From: Cryptomeria japonica
Taxonomy: Eukaryota > Streptophyta > Pinopsida > Cupressales > Cupressaceae
Direction of reading: 5' to 3'
NCBI RefSeq assembly: GCF_030272615.1
Contig: NC_081405.1
Location: 21,620,047 to 21,676,046, forward strand
Length of the DNA stretch: 56,000 nt
In this document: in pieces, positions 51,251-56,000 of the stretch
Numbering within the stretch: the first letter of the stretch is position 1
Layout of the letters: every line of letters begins with the position of its first letter
Made by a program: the position numbers and the translations under genes
The notes under the pieces: generated by a model
What the model saw: the letters and a program-made list of their open reading frames with translations, nothing else
What the model was told of the DNA's origin: nothing
Database searches by the model: none

Positions 51251-52646
51251 TGTTGTCATTGATTGCAACTGATATTTACTATGTTGTATTTTGTCATCTT
51301 AGTCTTTTTTGGTCTACCGGGAAGAGCTTACCGCTAAAGAAACAAGAAACTAGGAATTAGGACCTTAACCGGTAAATGAGGAAATGTTTTGATTAGATCT
51401 GACGATTGGTGATGATTGAAGTGTTGTAGTTTGGAATGTGAGTTTGTATTATTGTAATATGTATATGACCGAAACTGCATCATGTTTTGGTTACCAAAAG
51501 TCATGTTTATGATTGTTGTTGTATTTTTGCTAGGGTTTAAGAAGGTTTTAGGACCGGTAAAGAATTATCTTAATCACTAATGATTTTTGGTTTGGCGGTG
51601 ATCTACATCAAGTTCAAATGTTGGTGATGACGTGGCTAGAACTACATGAAATGTTTGAATGATATTTTTGTGCGATCAAGAGAGAAATTATTGGGAATGC
51701 GCAAAGTGCTTAGTGGAATGAGCTAAGGGTTTGAAATTGTATTAGATCGAGGTGTGGTGATCATTTAATGATTGTAATTGATTTATATTTGATTGTAATG
51801 ATCCATATGATGATCTGTAATGAGTTGTAAAGATCGGTGATGATCTATGTTGTAAGTCTTAGGGTTTTGTAACTGACTAAGTTGTAAAGGTTATTTAGGT
51901 TGGTACAGTTGATGTTTGTTGTGTCGCTGATTTTGAGAAGAGTGTGAAGTTGAACTAGAGTGTGAGAGATCTGCCAGAGTGTAGTAGATTTGGAGAAAAA
52001 TTGGATTTGATCAAGCAAGAAGTTAAGTGTTATACCCAGATCATTCATTGTTGATCCCTAATAGTTGCACCAGTCAAAATCCCTTAACCGGGTAGGTCCT
52101 AACATTCCTTATATTTTAAATCCCCTAATAGGGTGGCTCAACATCTGAGTTCTAAGTCCTCCTGCGAGGTTGATCCTAACAAGTCAAAGCTCCTAACAAG
52201 GCTCATCATCTAAATCCCTTAACTGGGTGACTCCTAATAGGGTCTACTCCTAACAGGGCATCTTTGTAAGCTCCTAACTGGGCTAGGCTCCTAATAGGGT
52301 GCATTCTAAAATAGTGCATAATTTTTGTAGGTACCAATTCCCACCGTGGTTTTTCCCTATTTGGGTTTCCATGTGAAAAACATGGTGTTCATATGCTGAA
52401 TATTTTTATGTGCTGCTATGTTTTATTTTTAGTTAATGCATGGTTAATGAATACTTAATGAGCAAACTTAATAAATCAGATTAGCAGATGATTATCAGCA
52501 GATATCGGTACTAGAAAATGGTTTTGTTTTTGGTTATTGTTTGATTTGGTGAAAGTTTTATAAGATCGTGTTTCAAATTTGAATTTGTTGTTAATATTGA
52601 TTCACCCCCCCCCTCTCAGTATTAACTGGATCCTGTAAGATTAACA
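51251..52646 (+). repeat. 5' LTR of Q
   Basis: 1396 bp from TGTTGTCATTG to ...AAGATTAACA (TGTT/AACA ends). It carries several ctaacagggt/cctaactgggc variants (52060-52310) and the C-run with ctctcagt at 52604-52620. Confidence 0.8.
52060..52320 (+). repeat. Degenerate aactgggt/cctaatagggt repeats in LTR of Q
   Basis: About ten spaced copies of cct(t)aa(c/t)(a/t)(g)gg(g/c)t words at 15-30 bp intervals. Origin unknown; possibly an eroded minisatellite. Confidence 0.5.
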
Positions 52647-52648
52647 AT

Positions 52649-52660
52649 TGGTATTAGAGC
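52649..52660 (+). other. Primer-binding site of Q (tRNA-iMet-like)
   Basis: TGGTATTAGAGC, two bases after the LTR end, one base off the canonical site; same variant as in W. Confidence 0.85.
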
Positions 52661-52671
52661 ATTGATCCTCT

Positions 52672-53190
52672 ATGTACAAAAATCTTAAGAAATTGAGGGA
52701 AAGATCCCAAAGAAAGATGATGAAGAAGGAGGGTCCCAAGTTTACCAAGGACAACTACCAGATATGGAAAGACTGGACGAAGATATACATCAAAGGATTG
52801 GGTGCTCGATATTGGAATCATGTGGTTGATGGTGAGAACATTGCACAATATGGTCAAAGGATTAAAGAATTTGTAGGTGGTATTAAGAGTGCTAGACGTA
52901 AGATTGATGATGATGTTGTTGTTAGTAAAATTATTAGAACTCTCCTACCATAATATTCTATTAGATTTTTTGCAATTCAAGAATTGAGATCTATTTCTAA
53001 AGATAAATTCATTGTTGATTCTCTTACTGGAAAGTTGACTACATTTGAGTTAAACAAATTTGATAATAGTATTTCAAAACCATCTAAATATTCTTTTAAA
53101 GCTTCTGTAACCGGTACATCTGTGAAGAAAGGAAAGGATATTTGTCATAATCATGACTGTAGGTCTAGTCATGGCGGTAGCTGAGGTGAT
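52672..53190 (+). pseudogene. gag: Gag of Q
   Basis: Starts MYKNLKKLRERSQRKM. The Copia gag pattern is visible: GPKFTKDNYQIWKDWTKIYI, later IDDDVVVSKIIRTLLP, then after a stop FAIQELRSISKDKFIVDSLT, GKLTTFELNKFDN. The part between NHVVDGENI and AQYGQRIKEF appears shortened compared with usual Copia gags. Stops at 52951 and 53182. Confidence 0.75.
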
Positions 53191-53751
53191 GGTGATGATG
53201 AAGATCATCTGATGGATCTTGAGGCACTATTGGCTAGAGGCACCAGTAAGTACAAAGGTAAACTTCCTCTAAAGTGTTTTTCCTACAATAAGATTGGATA
53301 CATTGCTGCAAATTGTCCTAATGATGATAAAAAGGAAAAGTTCAGGAAATTTAAAGGAAAAGGACAGAAACATTATTATGTTGAAGTTGATGAAGGAGTA
53401 ACTGATGAAGAATCGAAAGAAGATGACAATGAGGAGATAGTGTTTGTTATTGTGAACAAAGATTTGACTGATGAAAAGGAATTAGTGTCTCACATGGATA
53501 GCAGTGATGAATGGATAATAGATAGCGGTTTCTCACACCACATGACTGGTGATAGAAACAAGTTCTTATCTCTTGAAGAATTTGATGGTGGTGTGGTAAG
53601 GTTTGGTAACAACTCACCCTGTATGGTTAAAGGTAAAGGAACCATTTCATTGAATGGAAAAAGTAACACAGATGATGTCTTTTGGGTTGATGGATTAAAA
53701 CATAACCTTTTGAGTGTTGGTCAATTAAATGATAAGGGATATCTTCTATAA
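53191..53751 (+). pseudogene. Zinc knuckle and protease of Q
   Basis: Knuckle CFSYNKIGYIAANC keeps the CX2CX4HX4C spacing, but the second Cys and the His are both Tyr, so metal binding is lost. An acidic linker follows, then the Copia protease start DEWIIDSGFSHHMTGDRNKF with its DSG active site and VRFGNNSPCMVKGKGTISLN, WVDGLKHNLLSVGQLNDKGY. Ends TAA 53749-53751. Confidence 0.85.
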
Positions 53752-54906
53752 TTTAAAAGTGGAGTGTGTAGGATTCTTGGAAATAATGGGAAATTGATTT
53801 CTACTAGAAAGAAGACAAGAAATAATCTTTTCCATCTGAATACTAATGTGAATAGTTGTTTGGTGGCAAAGATTGAAAACAACTGGTTATGGCACGAGAG
53901 GTTTTGTCATGTGAATTTTGACAATTTGATAAAGGTTAACAAATCAAGTATTGTGAGAGATATGCCCCAGCTTGTTAAATCGGATAATGTGTTATGTAAG
54001 GACTGTCAGATGGGTAAGATAACTTCTGTATCTTTTAAGAGTAAGTCATTCTCTTTAGAAAATATTCTAGATTTGGTTCATACCGATCTTTGTGGTCCTA
54101 TGAGGACTAAGAGCTATTATGGTGATAGATATTTCATGATTTTCACTGATGATTTTTCCAAGATGATGTGGGTAACTTTTCTAAGAGAAAAGTTTGAGGC
54201 ATTTAGTAAATTTAAAGAATTTAAAGCTTTAGTTGAGAAAGAAACTAGGAAGAATTTGAAATGTTTGAGATCTGACCGAGGAGGAGAATTTACTTTTGAT
54301 GAGTTTGTGAAGTTTTGTGATGAACAAGGAATCAAGAGGTAAATGTCAACTCTTAGAACTCCACAATAGAATGGGATAGCGGGGAGAATGAATAGAACAA
54401 TTGTTGAAGCTACTAGAACCATGTTGATTCAAGGTGAAGTACCAAAAAGGTTTTGGAGAGAAGCAGTTAGCACTGTTGTTTAAACTTTGAACCAGGTACT
54501 TGTCAAGAGAGGTAACAACAAAACACCTTATGAATTATGACATTAGAAGACTCCTAATGTAAGTTACTTTAAAGTTTTTAGGAGTAAATGTTTCATTAAA
54601 TGTGATAATATCACTAGAAAGTTTGATGCAAAGTGTGATGAAGGTATTTTTCTTGGTTACTCTACAAAGAGTAAGGCTTTCAAATGTTATAACAAGAGAA
54701 CAAAAAGGATCATTGAGAGTGCAAATGTGAAGGTAGATGAACTCTCTGAGAAATCTGACGAGACCAATAGATTTGAATTTGAGAAAGATGAAGAAAAACT
54801 TGTGTTTATTGAATCAGAAGTATAAAAGAATGATGAGCAAGAAAATGCAGAAATAGGTGCTCAACCAATAATTGAAGAAAATGAAGGAAAAGGCACAAAA
54901 CCAGAA
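53752..54906 (+). pseudogene. Integrase of Q
   Basis: Pre-integrase zinc domain: LWHERFCHVNFDNLIKVNKS and CKDCQMGKI. Core: DLVHTDLCGPMRTKSYYGDR (first Asp), FTDDFSKMMWVTFLREKFEA, LRSDRGGEFTFDEFVKFCDE (second Asp), then NGIAGRMNRTIVEATRTML, where the catalytic Glu position (usually AERMNRT or GERMNRT context) reads Arg-Met after Gly, so the Glu is lost. Stops at 54340, 54368 and 54481. The C-terminal part has FRSKCFIKCDNITRKFDAKC and GIFLGYSTKSKAFKCYNKRT. Confidence 0.85.
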
Positions 54907-56000
54907 TTGGTAATACCAAGGTATGTTAGATTAAATCATTCAGAAGAACAAATTATAGGAGATAAAAATGCTGGTGTACAAACAAGAAGGAAAATTAGAG
55001 GAAACTCCTATTTGATTTCTACTATTGAGCCTAAAATAGTAAGAGAGGCATTGGAGGATGATGATTGGATTAATGCTATGAATGAGGAATTGGATTAGAT
55101 AGAGAAGAACAAGACATGGACACTTGTTCCCAGACTGGAAGACAAGAATGTGATTGGCACTAAATGGGTCTTTAGAAACCAGTTGAATGAAGAAGGCAAG
55201 GCTGGTATGAAAAGGCTATGCACAAGAAGAAGGAGAATATTATGGAGAAACATTTTCACTGGTGGGAAGATTGGAAGGAGTAAGAATGTTACTTTCTTAT
55301 GCTACATTTAAAGGCTTTAAGGTCTACCATATGGATGTTAAATATGTTTTTCTTAATGGAATCCTTGAGGAAGAAGTGTACATAGAACAATCAGATGGAT
55401 TTTCTTTGTCTGAGGATAAATATATGGTTTTCAAGTTACATAAGGCACTGTATGGATTGAAGTAGGCACCAAGAGCATGGTATGAAATATTGCATGCACA
55501 CCTGATCAAGATAGGATTCTGACATACTAGTTAGGACAGTAACATATCTCTTAAGACTGATGGAGACAAAGTGTTGATAGCTGAAGTATTTGTAGATGAT
55601 ATAATTTTTTGAGGTGATGATGATTTATGTATGGCTTTTGCTGAGGAGATGAAGAAAGAATTTGAGATATCTCCTATTGGTGAGATTAAGTTTTTCATTG
55701 GGTTGCAGGTCCAACAATTAGATGGTGGAATATTTATCTATCATAGTATGTAAAGGAAGTGTTGAAAAAATTTGGCATGGAGGATTGTAAACCAGTTGGT
55801 ACTCCGATGGTGACAGGTTGTAAATTGTCTAAACAAGATTATTCACCCTCTGTTGATGAAAAAGAATATAGGTCCATGATTGGTAAGTTGCATTATGTTG
55901 TTCATAGTAGGCCTGATATTGCACATGTTGTTGGTTTGGTTGCTAGATTTCAGAAGGATCCCAAGGAGACTCACTTTGTAGTGGTGAAAAGGATATTCAG
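54907..56000 (+). pseudogene. Reverse transcriptase and RNase H start of Q (partial)
   Basis: RVT_2 type: REALEDDDWINAMNEELD, then TWTLVPRLEDKNVIGTKWVF. Near 55210 about a dozen codons (the RNKARLVAQG region) are missing and the frame shifts. It resumes with GRLEGVRMLLSYATFKGFKV, HMDVKYVFLNGILEEEVYIE, KLHKALYGLK, then the catalytic VFVDDIIF (stop follows), and GEIKFFIGLQVQQLDGGIFI. RNase H linker text includes YRSMIGKLHYVVHSRPDIAH. The window ends here. Confidence 0.88.

Larger units (their letters stand above)
51251..56000 (+). mobile_element. Element Q: Copia retrotransposon, cut by window end
   Basis: 5' LTR 51251-52646, tRNA-iMet-like primer site, then gag, protease, integrase, RT and the start of RNase H in Copia order (integrase before RT). 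The whole reads in one frame from 52672 to about 55210, with stops, then shifts by +1 after a small deletion. The 3' part and 3' LTR lie beyond the window. It probably inserted in V; left flank atttg. Confidence 0.9.

Noticed and set aside
1-56000. Host protein-coding genes, tRNA, rRNA or miRNA genes
   Set aside because: No frame outside retroelements shows a known domain, and no cloverleaf-forming tRNA with A and B boxes was noticed; the tRNA-like matches are primer-binding sites.

Overview
The window looks like intergenic DNA from a large, repeat-rich plant genome. A gymnosperm, probably a conifer, fits best: the DNA is AT-rich, most LTR retroelements are old and decayed, several primer sites match the plant initiator tRNA-Met type, and insertions are stacked inside insertions. 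No ordinary host gene, tRNA, rRNA, miRNA-like locus or CRISPR array could be supported. Nearly every base belongs to LTR retrotransposons or their debris. Every polyprotein seen carries stops or frameshifts, so coding entries are given as pseudogenes.

Layout, left to right. (1) 1-2054: the 3' end of a Copia-like element A with a complete 3' LTR (616-1759); a 218-bp tandem duplication straddles the LTR/flank junction. (2) 2125-3303: an isolated LTR-like block, then AT-rich DNA without genes to 5476. (3) 5673-14557: S, a minus-strand Copia-like element with gag and a large unidentified second ORF but no pol. Its 3' LTR is split by solo LTR P (5686-6972), and the whole is flanked by a ~200-bp direct repeat. 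(4) 14773-51250: V, an old minus-strand Ty3/Gypsy relic, pried open by U (15237-18074, coding-less LARD type) and by X (18760-50134, a solo Copia-type LTR). X contains Y (18983-30392, minus-strand Gypsy) and W (31186-49873, plus-strand chromovirus). W contains Z (36120-47615), a second copy of the Y family. (5) 51251-end: Q, a plus-strand Copia element cut by the window edge.

The nesting is proven by matching 5-bp target-site duplications: ACTAA for P, ATAAA for U, GATCT for X, ATGGT for Y, ATTCC for W and ATATG for Z. It is also supported by protein reading frames that resume across the U, X and Z insertions. The order of insertion is therefore V, then U and X, then Y and W into X, then Z into W. 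Rough LTR-pair divergence read by eye agrees: W about 9-10%, U about 6%, Y about 4-5%, Z about 2%.

The most interesting biology is in the Y/Z family. Both copies keep a gag-protease polyprotein that runs in one frame directly into a lysine-rich linker, a hydrophobic (signal- or membrane-like) segment and the C-terminal tail of integrase. Reverse transcriptase, RNase H and the integrase core are cleanly absent. On the opposite strand, next to the 3' LTR, both carry a captured gene for a plant mobile domain (PMD) protein, with its own TATA box, a short first exon, a splice donor and a 154-codon PMD exon of identical length in both copies. This looks like a non-autonomous Gypsy family that moves with help from others and carries a bidirectional cargo.
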